This document shows, in pieces, positions 1 through 13,800 of a stretch of DNA of 64,000 nucleotides. The translations under genes were made by a program, and so were the position numbers. The DNA is from Brachionus plicatilis. Taxonomy: Eukaryota; Rotifera; Eurotatoria; Ploima; Brachionidae. The notes beneath the pieces were generated by a model that was not told the origin of the DNA, did no database searches, and saw only the letters and a program-made list of their open reading frames with translations. The stretch lies in contig QEOQ01000092.1 in assembly GCA_010279815.1 (NCBI GenBank), positions 423,112 through 487,111 on the forward strand. The letters are read 5' to 3'. Each line of letters opens with the position of its first letter. The stretch's first letter is position 1.

Positions 1-850
1 ACATTAAAAAAGACTCTTAAAAGAAAAAAACCCTATAAACTCGTCTAATAATTTCACTATTATTAGTAAATGAACAATCCCTTTTTGAATATGCATTTTT
101 TGAAGTCCTTTTTTTGAATGGTTTTTAAAGATTTATTTTTTTTAAAGATCATTATTTAGGTCATATTTCGGAAGGTCTTTTTAAGAACAATTTATGTAAA
201 CGCCTTTTTTGAGGTCCTTTTTAAGAAGGTATATGTAATTTTTTAAAAACTCGATTTCAGAGGTCCATTTTTAAAAACCCGATTTCAGAGGTCCATTATC
301 GGAGTGTCTTTTTTAAGGTTCCTTTTAAGCTTAAATTTGATTAAAATTTGAAAAAAATTTGAAGAAGAGCGCAAACCATATATACAAAACATTTAACATA
401 TCAATTCGTAAATTTTTATTCCCGATCTTTTTAGCAAGAAAAAAAAAAGCTATCTAATTTAAAGTATGTTAACTAGAAAGCTATATTTTTGACAATATTA
501 AGGAAATATCTATCAAAATTTATAATAATCCATTTTCTTGTCAAGATGGATTGATTGAATCTGGCTTGTTTGCAATATAATTTGGTTTGGTTCGAGCTAT
601 TTATATTTTCACTGGAAAATTGATTTTTGATCAAAAAAATTAGTTGTTCAATTTAAAAATTAATTAAAAAACTCTTAATTTGAATCCTTGTTTATTTACT
701 AATAACAAAATTATAAGATCTATTTAAAAAGTTTTTTTTTTAAAAGTCTTTTTTAAAGCTCCATCATACAATAAAAATTTATTGCAGTCTTATTACGCAA
801 TTGGACAATTGGACTAAAGCATTTTTTTTTGAAAAGTCTCTTTCAAAGTC
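1..850. repeat. Composite repeat, partial copy A
   Basis: This stretch is nearly identical to 6021-6843 and to 10890-11725. Shared landmarks are the opening ACATTAAAAAAGACTC, the TTTGAAGTCC tract near 115, the GAAGAGCGCAAACC block near 363 and the CTTTCAAAGTC end near 845. Differences are small indels, including a duplicated TTTAAAAAC(C)GATTTCAG block near 240-290. Base 1 of the window coincides with the start of the repeat copy at 6021, so the window may begin at a contig edge caused by the repeat. No protein is encoded. Confidence 0.85.
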
Positions 851-1490
851 AAAGTCAATTCTGAAAGGATCTTTTAAGTTATCTTTTAATTTTCTTAAAG
901 ATCCTTTTTAAGGTTATTTATTATAAAGGCCTTTTTTAAGGTCCTTTTTAGAAAAGTCTTTTATAAGGACCTTATTCTGAAAGGATCTTTTAAGTTATCT
1001 TTTAATTTTTTTAAAGATCTTTTTTAAGTTTTTTTTGTAAAGGCCTTTTTTTGGCTCCTTTTTAGAAAGGCCTACTTGAAGGTATTTTAAGGAAAGGCTT
1101 TTTTAAGGTCCTTTTTAGAAAGGCCTACTTAAAGGTACTTTAAGGAAAGGCTTTTTTAAGGTCCTTTTTAGAAAAGGCCTTTTTTAAGGACCTTTTATGG
1201 AATGGCCATTTTTAGGTTCCTTTTTGCAAGGACCTCTTTGGAAAGGCCTTTCTTAAAGGTCCTTATATGGAAAGGATCTTTTAAGTTATTTTTTTCTTAA
1301 GGACTTTTATAATGGTCCTTTTTGAAAAGGATATTTTCAGTTTCTTTTTTCTTAAGGCCTACTTTAGTACCTTTTTTAAGGTTATTTATTATAAAGGCCT
1401 TTTTTAAGGTCCTTTTTGAAAGGACTTTTTGAAGCACTTTTTGAAGGAATTTTTTGTAAAAGCCATTTTTAAGGACCTTATTTGGAAATA
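851..1490 (-). repeat. Short 28-bp minisatellite array, reverse orientation
   Basis: Degenerate tandem copies of AAGGCCTTTTTTAAGGTCC-like units fill this stretch. They are the reverse complement of the GGACCTTAAAAAAGGCC monomer that makes up the large array at 15.8-27.3 kb. The array is inserted just after repeat copy A, at a point where copies B and C continue with other sequence. A lysine-rich reading frame on the - strand at 1297-1515 is a by-product of the repeat and not a gene. Confidence 0.75.
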
Positions 1491-1499
1491 TAATAATTG

Positions 1500-4400
1500 C
1501 ACAAATTGAATTCATTGTTTAAGTCATGATAACTCAATTGTTACCTTAGTTTCTTAAAATTAATCGATCGTTTTTGGTTAAATTAAATTGAATCATAATT
1601 TATAAAAGTTAATGAACATTATTTTTTCATGATTTTAAATTTTTAAAGGATTAATTAAAGGACTATTTTAAAAGTCATTTTTTATTAAGATATATTTGAA
1701 GAAAAATTTTCAGAATTTTCTTTGGAATGTTCTTATTTCTGATAAAAAATTGCTCGTGATATTTGAAAAATTTTAGCACTTCAAAATTATAAACCTCATT
1801 AGAAATCTTGAATTTTTTTGTCTACTGACTTGAAAAGCTGTCTGTAAAATTGTTTGGTTAAACCTAATCAAGCAAATAAAATTTAATACGGATAATATTT
1901 TTTTATTCTAGTTAGCATACTTTAAATTAGATTTCTATTTTTTCCATGCTAAAAAGATCTGGAATAAAAATTTTCGAATTGAAATGTTAAATGTTTTGTA
2001 TATGTGGTTTTCTCTCTTCTTCCATTTTTTTATAGATATATATATATATATCATATATAAACTTTTTATATATGATAAATTGTCCTGAATTAGAAAAATT
2101 TAAGCTTTAATTAGGTGTTCAATCAATTTTATTTATAATTGATAATTTAAAAAGGTAAAACCAATCCCAATTCTTGTTTATTATCTTTCCTAGGAAGATA
2201 ATTTTTTTTTAATAAAAATTAATAGACAAGCCATTGTTTATTATATTTAATTGAGTTCTAATCTAAAAGAGCTATTGAACATCAAATATTCATAATTATA
2301 TTGGTATTGAGGTTTTTTTTAAAAAAGGTATGGAAAATGATAATAATAAAAGAAAATATGTATAATAATAATTGAAAATAATTGAAAATCTTGTATAGGT
2401 CATGATAACTCAATTTTTATCAAAATAGTAAATAAATCTGAAAATGAAGCCTTAATAATCCATCCTTCCTTTATTTACAGCATTTAAATATCTTCTTAAA
2501 AGAACATTGTTAAGGATGGATTCATCAAAATTTACTATTATCCAGTTTTTAGTCAAAATGGATTGATTGGATGTGGCTTGTCTGCACTTTATTTTGCATT
2601 GATTCGACCAATTTATTTTTATACTGGGAAATTAATTTTATATCAAAGAAAATTAGATGTTATCATTAAATATCTTAATCCATATTCTTGTACATTAAAG
2701 AAAAAACTATGCTAACAAAGTTATAAGACGAGTTTATAAGGGTTTTTTCTTTGTAATGTGTTTTTTAAGATCCCTTCATAGAGTAAAAATTTATTGCTGT
2801 TTTATCTATTGATAGGACCTGACTAATGCATTATTTTTGATTAATATTTTTTTAAAGTTTTAGCTTTGAAAAGCGAAATTATGTTCTTTCATCTTTAATA
2901 TAGGGATTTATTTCGGATATGTCCTTTTTTAGATAAAATTTTTAGAATAAGTTTATTAATCTTCATTATATATTATAGACAATTGTCATTCATATTATTT
3001 ATATCTAATTTTTTAATTTTAAATCTTTTAATTATCTTTTCTAAATATATCATGGATGTAATAATTTCTCAGTAAAAGAATTCAGGAAAATAAATGATAT
3101 AGATTAATTCTAAATAAATAATTAATCATAATATTAAATACTGACCATATTTTGTCATTCAGGATTAATAATAATTGATAGATTTTATGTGCCTTGTTAG
3201 CACTCTATTTTGCATTAATTTGAGCAAATTTTCTTTAATTTGGTAAATTAGTTTGGTTCAAAAAAAATTATTTCAATTTAATCATTAAATATAAATCTCT
3301 TAATTCTTAGTCATTAAATTATAATACTATTTTTGCACAATTATAAAGCAAGTTTTAAAGGATTTTTTCTTTTAAAATGTTCTTTTGTCTTTTTTAATGT
3401 TGCTTCATACAATAAGAATTTATTGCCGTCTTATTCATTAATTGGACTTGAAAAAAAATTATTTTTAAAAAGTCTCTTTAAAGTCTTTTAAATCTCTTAT
3501 ATATCTATAATATCTTTTAAAAGAAAATTTAGGTCCTTTCTTCTTTTCTATATTGATTTATTTCAGAAGGATCCTTTTTTTAAATTGAGTTATTGAGTAT
3601 TATCAGAAAAACAAATGTGATTTCTGGCTATTTTATCAAAGAGATACAAGCCAATAAATGATCTTTTTAAGAAAAAAATCATATAACTCTTCTTAAAATC
3701 ATATAATTTCTTATAATATATTATTAGATCATAAATTATTATAAGCGACATTCAATCAATCCATTTTACTAGAAACTCGATAATTCAAGATCTTTCCTTA
3801 ACATGAATTCTTTTAATGGATTTTGAAACTGCATATAATATAACATGCATTATTTAGTCTTTGTCAAATTAACCAATTAATTTGACAAAGACTAATAATA
3901 ATAGTTAATGTTCAATTTTAATAAGAATTGAGTTTGTTTGCATTCATTAATATCTTGATCAATAATGACCTTATTTAACATGAATTAAAACTGTATAAAG
4001 TTCTTGTGTTTTTAAGATTTTTAAACTTTAGTAAAATTATGAATTTTTGATGTTCATTAGCTCTTTTAGATTAAGGCTCAATTAAATTTAATAAACAATA
4101 GGTTGTCTAATAATTTTAAGGAAAAAATATCACAAAAAAAAAAGATTTTAAACAAACAGAAAAGAATTCGAACAATGAAGATGTAGAATCTGTCTTACGA
4201 TTTTATTTCTGATAATTTGAATATGATATTTGAATATTATTCAGACAATCTTTTCAAACTTAGATCCTTACTTCCTAGATTCATTTAACTATTACTTGTG
4301 TATCAGTTTATCACTTCTATTTAAGTTAAATGATGATTTTTGTTATATTATAAACATCCTTTTGAATTCCCAGCAGTAACCGATTTAAACATTCTTGTTC

Positions 4401-5530
4401 ATTTAGTTCTTGTTGATTTTTTTCAGCGTCATAACGTTCAACATTGGGTTGAATGGAAAAAAAAATAGTTTTTTTTAATTCATCTATATTAATATGATTT
4501 ATATTAGACCAATAGTTAATCATAATATTAAATAATGACCATATTTTTGATCTTCAATATTGTTATAATACACTAAGATCTTGATCAAAAATGACCTAGT
4601 CTAACATAAATTAAATCTGAATAAATTTTCTTTGTTTGTATGGTTTTTTTCAAGAAAAAGGTAATGAAAATAAAGATAATAAAAGAAAATATGAGTGTAA
4701 TAATAAACTAATAGATTGACATAAGATTAAAATAATTTCACAAATTTCTTCGTATAAGTTATGATAACTCAATTGTTATCAAAATTAGTAAATAAATCTG
4801 AAAATGGTAAAGAATTAATCAAACCTGACTGGGAAGGTAAACAAATAATTATATGAATTGACGTGTCATACGAAAATTTGTTTATTCTCTTTTAGCTTTC
4901 TTGTTCAAAACATCGGTTGATTTACCAAAGCCGAAATTATCAATCTTTCCTTTATTTGTAGCATTAAAATAACTTACTAAATAAATATATTGTTGAGGAA
5001 AGATTTATCAAAATTTTTAATCCAGCTTTTAATTCAGCAGACTCAATTTACCACTCTTATTTAGGTTTAATGATGATTTCTGTTATATTATAAACATCCT
5101 TTTGAATTACCAGCAGTTACAGATTGAACAATTCATTTAGTTCTTGTTGATTTTTTTCAACGTCATAACGTTCAACATTCGGTTGAGTTGAAAAAAAAAT
5201 AGTTTTTTTTAATTCATATATATTGATGAAATATGATTTATATTAGACCAATAGTTTATCATAATATTAAAAACTGCCAATATTTTTAATTAAAATAAGT
5301 TCACAAATTGAATTCCTTGTAAAAGTCATGAAAACTCAATTCTTATTAAAATTGGACATTAATATTGGTTGATTTAACATAGCCTAAATAATCTATGTTT
5401 CGTTTCTAGTCAAAATGGATTGATTGTAAGTGGCTTATTTGAACTATATTTAGCATTGGTTCGAGCAATTTAAATATAAATTGGCAAATTAATTTTCGAT
5501 CTTACTTTAAATTCTTGTTCATTAAATAAT
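1500..5530. repeat. Mosaic of diverged repeat modules, no gene
   Basis: I see no coding exon here. The stretch is built of diverged pieces of the modules that also make up the 4.9-kb unit. For example 1740-2025 resembles 9070-9360, and 2700-2850 and 3340-3500 resemble 6690-6850. A TA-dinucleotide run lies at about 2036-2053. A block starting with a TTTATCACTTCTATTTAAG motif near 4305 recurs near 5045 and 9985. The 65-codon reading frame at 4326-4523 on the - strand lies in that block. Its homologue near 5071-5240 has indels that break the frame, so it is not called a gene. Confidence 0.6.
3854..3895. repeat. Perfect snapback palindrome
   Basis: TTAGTCTTTGTCAAATTAA is followed after only four bases (CCAA) by its exact reverse complement, giving a 19-bp perfect stem. 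Such a near-perfect palindrome in otherwise decayed repeats could be a recent foldback or the centre of an inverted duplication. Confidence 0.8.
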
Positions 5531-6020
5531 AATACCAAACTTAATCAATTAATACAATAAGAATTTATCTTTGTTTTATTTCATAATCGATCTTAATTAG
5601 GTCTTAATAAGTATTATTTTTTGAGAAGTTATTTTCTAAGCCCTATCTTTTATAAGAGATCATTTATTGGCTTGAATTCTTTTGAGTAATTATCGCTATC
5701 TTTTTGTTAAAATTGTCATGAATTCACATTTGTTTCCTTATAATAATGAACTAAAATTTTCACACTTATTTTGTTTATGACAGTAAATTTATCCATGATC
5801 AACTTCGAATAGAAGAAAAAAAAGATTTAAAAATTAAAAAAATTAGATATAAATAATATCAATGACAATCAGATAATAATACAATGAAGCCTAATAAACT
5901 TATTCAATATTTTAAATTTTAAAAAAAGTTAGGACTTTGAAAGAGACTTTTCAAAAATTAATGCTTTAGTTATGTCCAATTGAGTAAAAAGACAGCAATG
6001 AATTTTTATTGTATGAAGGA

Positions 6021-9000
6021 ACATTAAAAAAGACTCTTAAAAGAAAAAAACCCTATAAACTCGTCTAATAATTTCACTATTATTAGTAAATGAACAATCC
6101 CTTTTTGAATATGCATTTTTTGAAGTCCTTTTTTTGAATGGTTTTTAAAGATTTATTTTTTTTAAACATCATTATTTAGGTCATATTTCGGAAGGTCTTT
6201 TAAAGAACAATTTATGTAAACGCCTTTTTTGAGGTCCTTTTTAAGAAGGTATATGTAATTTTTTAAAAACTCGATTTCAGAGGTCCATTATCGGAGTGTC
6301 TTTTTTAAGGTTCCTTTTAAGCTTAAATTTGATTAAAATTTGAAAAAAATTTGAAGAAGAGCGCAAACCATATATACAAAACATTTAACATATCAATTCG
6401 TAAATTTTTATTCCCGATCTTTTTAGCAAGAAAAAAAAAGCTATCTAATTTAAAGTATGTTAACTAGAAAGCTATATTTTTGACAATATTAAGGAAATAT
6501 CTATCAAAATTTATAATAATCCATTTTCTTGTCAAGATGGATTGATTGAATCTGGCTTGTTTGCAATATAATTTGGTTTGGTTCGAGCTATTTATATTTT
6601 CACTTAAAATTGATTTTTGATCAAAAAAATTAGTTGTTCAATTTAAAAATTAATTAAAAAACTCTTAATTTGAATCCTTGTTTATTTACTAATAACAAAA
6701 TTATAAGATCTATTTAAAAAGTTTTTTTTTTTAAAAGTCTTTTTTAAAGCTCCATCATACAATAAAAATTTATTGCAGTCTTATTACGCAATTGGACAAT
6801 TGGACTAAAGCATTTTTTTTTGAAAAGTCTCTTTCAAAGTCAAAGCTTATGTTAAAAGCGAAATTTTATGACTTTTAATCTTTTTTATATGGATTTATTT
6901 CCATTTTTATATGGTCTTATTTTTGGCAAAGAATGTTATAAGGTCATTTTTGAAATGGATTTTTTGTAGAACTTCTTTTCAAAAGAATTTTTCTAGGACC
7001 ATTTTTGGTAGCCTTTTTTAAATTCGACATTCTTCTTTTTATATTCATATTAAATTACTTTCGGTAAAAAAATCTATTTAAAATTCTGAAAAAATGATGT
7101 TCATTAAATTTTATAAATTATGATTCTTTTTAACTTAACTAATATACGATCGAATAATTTCTAGAAAAATTTTTATCACTAGAAAAGAGAAATGTTTTTT
7201 AAAGTAAAAGACAATTTTCTGAACTAAAGTGATGACTGATTTGGTTGCCTTCTAGGTCAAGTTTGATTATTTCTGTACAATTTTCGGATTTGTTTACTAT
7301 TTTAAATAAAAATTCGGTTATTATGACTTAAACAAGTAATTATTTTTGTGAAATTATTTTAATCTAATCTTAATCTTCAAGATAAATAATTTATCATAAT
7401 TTAAATACTGACCATATTTTTAAATAAAATATCTTTAATCATAAATTGAATTCCTTGTAAAAGTCATGAAAACTCAATTCTTATTAAAATTGGACATTAA
7501 TATTGGTTGATTATCATAGCCTTGATAATGCATGTTCCTTTTAATGCAGTTTTAAAATCCATTTAAAGAATTCATGTTAAGGAAAGATCAATCAAGATTT
7601 AAAATTATCCACTCTATTTTGCATTGATTTGAGCATATAAATCTCTTAATTCTTGTTCATTAAATAATAATACTATTTTTGCACAATTATAAGGCGAGTT
7701 TTAAAATATTTTTTCTTTTAAAAGTCTTTTTTAAAGTTCATCAATACAATAAGAATTTATTGCCGTCTTATCATTAATTGGACTTTAACAATCTTTTAAA
7801 AGAAAATTTAGGTCCTTTCTTCTTTTCTATATGGATTTATTTCAGAAAGATCCTTTTTTTAATTTGAGTACCCTATTATTAGAAAAACAAATGTGATTTC
7901 TGGTTATTTTATCGAAAAGATACAAGCCAATAAATGTTATATATATTAATAATATATTGTAAGAGAAGTATTATAATTTAATGAACAAGAGTTTAAATTA
8001 AAACATTTAAATTTAATGTTTAAATTGAACATCTAATTTTTTTTGATCAAAAATTAACTAACCAGTTAAAATATAAATATCTCGAGCCAATGCTAAATAT
8101 AGTGCAAATAAGCCACATACAATCAATCCATTTTGACTAGAAACTCGATCTTAAGTATCCTTAATTGATCAAATACAATATTTACCATCAAATAATCGCT
8201 TAACTGAATGATATTATCTTTATTTGATGTTTGTTGACTTTAAATTAGAAAATTCGACTGATTTAGGCAATATTACTATGAAAACGACCAAAAATCGAGA
8301 GATTTTAAGTTAATGTCGTCTTAATTAAATCTAATCAACATCTTTCAAATAAAAAAATCATTTTGAAAATAAAATTTCATAATATTGCTAAAAAATATAT
8401 AATGTTTAATCTACTTTATAAGTTTGTTAGAATAAAACAGATACTTTCAAATATAAACCCATTTAAATATTTTTGTGACATTCATGTGACAGAAAGCGGG
8501 CTTTTGATAATATTCTCATTTAGTTAATTTGAAAACTTTCCTTTTTGATTAAAATTCTGTATTACTTTTCTTTATCAAAATACTCATGACAGAAAAAACC
8601 TTATATTATATCTTTTTCATAATGAAACGCATAGACATCAATGCTTTATATTATAGGGATAAAAAAATTTTTTTATACATTATTATTTATTAATGGAAAC
8701 GATGCGTCGTAAGATAGTAAACAATAAAACAAATATAACTAAAAAAATTCAGGATTGATAATTTAATTAACAGCTTGAAATCATAACCAATATATTCAAT
8801 TAAATTAAATTTCTTACGTTTAACATTGAGAATTGAACACTCTCGTATTTTTTCATTTAGGAATAAAATTTAGACTGGATAATGTTTCAATTTACGTATG
8901 AATAAATTATATTAAATAAAAAACATTTTGTGTGGTATTATATAAAATTTGAGTTAAAGGCTTTATTTCTCATACCCTGTTGTCGATTAAGATTAAATTA

Positions 9001-10889
9001 ATTTCGTGAAGCAAGTAAGGATTTGGGTCTGAATTTATATGGACTGAAAAAATTTTCAGAATTTTGTTTAGGATTTTGATTAATATTTGCCCGTGATAAT
9101 AGAAAAAATTTCGGTCCAGAGATTTTTTAACCTCACTAGAAATTAAAAATTTATTTTGCTCAATTTTTTGTGTGCTGAATTGAATATCTGTCTGTAAAAA
9201 TTATTGGTTATGACTAATCAAGAAAATAAAATTTGATGCGGATATTATTATTGTTTTCTATTTAACAAACTTAAATTGGATTTTTTATCGGGAATCAAAA
9301 TTAACGAATTAATATGTTAAATGCTTTATATATGAAGTCTGCGCTCTTCCTCCAATTTTTTATAAATTTTAATCAGATATTAAATTTTTAAATTCACTTG
9401 AATTTTAGAAATTTAAGTATTATATTTATAAATGATAAATTATAGAAACAAAATGTTTACAAAAAAACGAAACAGAAAAAGAGAATCGGAGAAAATTCGT
9501 GAACAAGATATTTTTATTTTTGGTAATAATGCTATTGTTAATAAATAAAAATTTTAATTAATTCAAGAAATTTATTTTTTATTTAACAAAGGAAATATCA
9601 ATGTTAAAAAAAAAAAAATTTTTGGGATTAATTTAATTCTTCAACTTATTTTTTCTTATTGTGTTCTTTCGTGATATTATTAGAAAAATTGTATATTCAT
9701 TAAAAATACATGTAAAATATGTGTATCAATTTTTGCAAATTTTGTACGAAAATTATAGAAGTCAATTTTTGAATATATTTTTAGTAAGGCAATTTGTTTA
9801 GTAAAAAAATTGTTTTCGTCAGAATTTGCCGTTGATGGAACGTCGACGAAGACTCACTTTCCAATATTCAAACTAAAATAAACACTACCAGTTACGTCCA
9901 TAGATCGGATTTGAAATTTTTATAAATTCGCATTATGTTCATTTTGAACTGAATAAAAGAACTTAAAATTCTGCAGACTCAGTTTATCACTTCTATTTAA
10001 GTTAAATGATGATTTTTGTTATATTATAAACATCCTTTTGAATTCCCAGCAGTAACTGATTTAAACATTCTTGTTCATTTAGTTCTTGTTGATTTTTTTC
10101 AGCGTCATAACGTTCAACATTGGGTTGAATGGAAAAAAATTAGTTATTTTAATTCATATATATTGATGAAATATGATTTATATTTATATTAATATTAGAA
10201 ACAATAGTTTATCATAATATTAAAAACTGCCAATATTTTTAATAAAAATAAGTTCACAAATTGAATTCCTTGTAAAAGTATTGGTTCGAGCAATTTAAAT
10301 ATAAATTGGCAAATTAATTTTCGATCTTACTTTAAATTCTTGTTCATTAAATAATAATACCAAACTTACAAAAATATAAGACGATTTTATGTGAGTTTTT
10401 TCTTTCAAAAGTCTTTTTTAAGGTCAATTAATACAATAAGAATTTATCTGATTTATTGATCTTAATTAGGTCTTAACAAGTATTATTTTTTGAGAAGTTA
10501 TTTTCTAAGCCCTATCTTTTATAAGAGATCATTTATTGGCTTGAATTCTTTTGAGTAATTATCGCTATCTTTTTGTTAAAATTGTCAAGAAATCACATTT
10601 GTTTCCTTATAATAATGAACTAAAAATTTCACACTTATTTTGTTTATGACAGTAAATTTATCCATGATCAACTTCGAATAGAAGAAAAAAAAGATTTAAA
10701 AATTAAAAAAATTAGATATAAATAATATCAATGACAATCAGATAATGATACAATGAAGCCTAATAAACTTATTCAATATTTTAAATTTTAAAAAAAGTTA
10801 GGACTTTGAAAGAGACTTTTCAAAAAGTAATGCTTTAGTTATGTCCAATTGAGTAATAAGACAGCAATGAATTTTTATTGTATGAAGGA
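6021..10889. repeat. Composite tandem repeat unit B (4,869 bp)
   Basis: The sequence starting at 6021 recurs from 10890 with very few differences, so the period is 4,869 bp. The similarity also extends left: about 5460-6020 matches about 10286-10889, although the two differ by indels. Internally the unit holds inverted modules. About 5930-6080 is the reverse complement of about 6690-6850, and about 6357-6475 is the reverse complement of about 9250-9365. A short minisatellite block in reverse orientation lies at about 6115-6320. No transposase or other coding sequence was recognised. The architecture is reminiscent of foldback or Helitron-like non-autonomous elements, but no family can be assigned. 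Confidence 0.85.
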
Positions 10890-13800
10890 ACATTAAAAAA
10901 GACTCTTAAATGAAAAAAACCCTATAAACTTAATAATTTCACTATTATTAGTAAATGAACAATCCCTTTTAGAATATGCATTTTTTGAAGTCCTTTTTTT
11001 GAATGGTTTTTAAAGATTTATTTTTTTTAAACACCCTTATTTAGGTCCTATTTCGGAAGGTCTTTTTAAGAACCATTTATGTAAACGCCTTTTTTGAGGT
11101 CCTTTTTAAGAAGGTATATGTTCATTTTTTAAAAACGCGATTTCAGAGGTCCATTTTTAAAAAACGCGATTTCAGAGGTCCTTTATCGGAGTGTCTTTTT
11201 TAAGGTTCCTTTAAGATTAATTTTGATTAAAAATTAAAAAAAATTGACGATGAGTCCTATATACAAAACATTTAACATTTCAATTCGTAAATTTCTATTT
11301 GGGATCTGTTCAGCAAGAAAAAAAAATATCAAATTTAAAGTATGTTAACTAGAAAGCTATATTTTTGACAATATTAAGGAAATATCTATCAAAATTTATT
11401 ATAATCCATTTTCTTGTCAAGATGGATTGATTGAATCTGGCTTGTTTGCAATATAATTTGGTTTGGTTCGAGCTATTTATATTTTCAATGGAAAATTAAT
11501 TTTTGATCAAAAAAAATTAGTTGTTCAATTTAAAAATTAAATGAAAAACTCTTAATTTGAATCCTTGTTTATTTACTAATAACAAAATTATAAGATCTAT
11601 TTAACAAGTTTTTTTTTTTTAAAAGTCTTTTTTAAAGCTCCATCATACAAAAATTTATTGTAGTCTTATTACGCAATTGGACAATTGGACTAAAGCATTT
11701 TTTTTTGAAAAGTCTCTTTCAAAGTCATATCTTTTTTTAAAAGCGAAATTTTATGACTTTTAATCTTTTTTATATAGATTTATTTCCATTTTTATATGGT
11801 CTTATTTTTGGCAAAGAATGTTATAAGGTCATTTTTGAAATGGATTTTTTGTAGAACTTCTTTTCAAAAGAATTTTTCTAGGACCATTTTTGGTAGCCTT
11901 TTTTAAATTCAACATTCTTCTTTTTATATTCATATTAAATTACTTTCGGTAAAAAAATCTATTTAAAATTCTGAAAAAATGATGTTCATTAAATTTTATA
12001 AATTATGATTCTTTTTAACTTAACTAATATACGATCGAATAATTTCTAGAAAAATTTTTATCAATAGAAAAGAGAAATGTTTTTTAAAGTAAAAGACAAT
12101 TTTCTGAACTAAAGTGATGACTGATTTGGTTGCCTTCTAGGTCAAGTTTGATTATTTCTGTACAATTTTCGGATTTGTTTACTATTTTAAATAACAATTC
12201 GGTTATTATGACTTAAACAAGGAATTATTTATGTGAAATTATTTTAATCTAATCTTAATCTTCAAGATAAATAATTTATCATAATTTAAATACTGACCAT
12301 ATTTTTAAATAAAATATCTTTAATCATAAATTGAATTCCTTGTAAAAGTCATGAAAACTCAATTCTTATTAAAATTGGACATTAATATTGGTTGATTATC
12401 ATAGCCTGAATAATGCATGTTCCTTTTAATGCAGTTTTAAAATCCATTTAAAGAATTCATGTTAAGGAAAGATCAATCAAGATTTAAAATTATCCACTCT
12501 ATTTTGCATTGATTTGAGCATATAAATCTCTTAATTCTTGTTCATTAAATAATAATACTATTTTTGCACAATTATAAGGCGAGTTTTAAAATATTTTTTC
12601 TTTTAAAAGTCTTTTTTAAAGTTCCTCAATACAATAAGAATTTATTGCCGTCTTATTCATTAATTGGACTTTAACAATCTTTTAAAAGAAAATTTAGGTC
12701 CTTTCTTCTTTTTTATATGGATTTCAGAAAGATCCTTTTTTTAATTTGAGTACCCTATTATTAGAAAAACAAATGTGATTTCTGGCTATTTTATCGAAAA
12801 GATACAAGCCAATAAATGTTATATATATTAATAATATATTGTAAGAGAAGTATTATAATTTAATGAACAAGAGTTTAAAGTAAAACATTTAAATTTAATG
12901 TTTAAATTGAACATCTAATTTTTTTTGACCAAAAATTAACTAACCAGTTAAAATATAAATATCTCGAGCCAATGCTAAATATAGTGCAAATAAGCCACAT
13001 ACTATCAATCCATTTTGACTAGAAACTCGATCTTGGGTATCCTTAATTGATCAAATACAATATTTACCATCAAATAATCGCTTAACTGAATGATATTATC
13101 TTTTTTTTTGCTGTTTGTTGACTTTAAATTAGAAAATTCGACTGATTTAGGCTATATTACTATGAAAACGACCAAAAATCGAGAGATTTTAAGTTAATGT
13201 CGTCTTAATTAAATCTAATCAACATCTTTCAAATAAAAAAATCATTTTGAAAATAAAATTTCATAATATTGCTAAAAATATATAATGTTTAATCTACTTT
13301 ATAAGTTTGTTAGAATAAAACAGATACTTTCAAATATAAACCCATTTAAATATTTTTGTGACATTCATGTGACAGAAAGCGGGCTTTTGATAATATTCTC
13401 ATTTAGTTAATTTGAAAACTTTCCTTTTTGATTAAAATTCTATATTACTTTTCTTTATCAAAATACTCATGACAGAAAAAACCTTATATTATATCTTTTT
13501 CATAATGAAACGCATAGACATCAATGCTTTATATTATAGGGATAAAAAAAATTTTTTTTAAACATTATTATTTATTAATGGAAACGATATGTCGTAAGAT
13601 AGTAAACAATAAAACAAATATAACTAAAAAAATTCAGGATTGATAATTTAATTAACAGCTTGAAATCATAAACAATATAGTCAATTAAATAAAATTTCTT
13701 ACGTTTAACATTGATTATTGAACACTCTCGTATTTTTTCATTTAGGAATAAAATTTAGACTGGATAATGTTTCAATTTACGTATGAATAAATTATATTAA

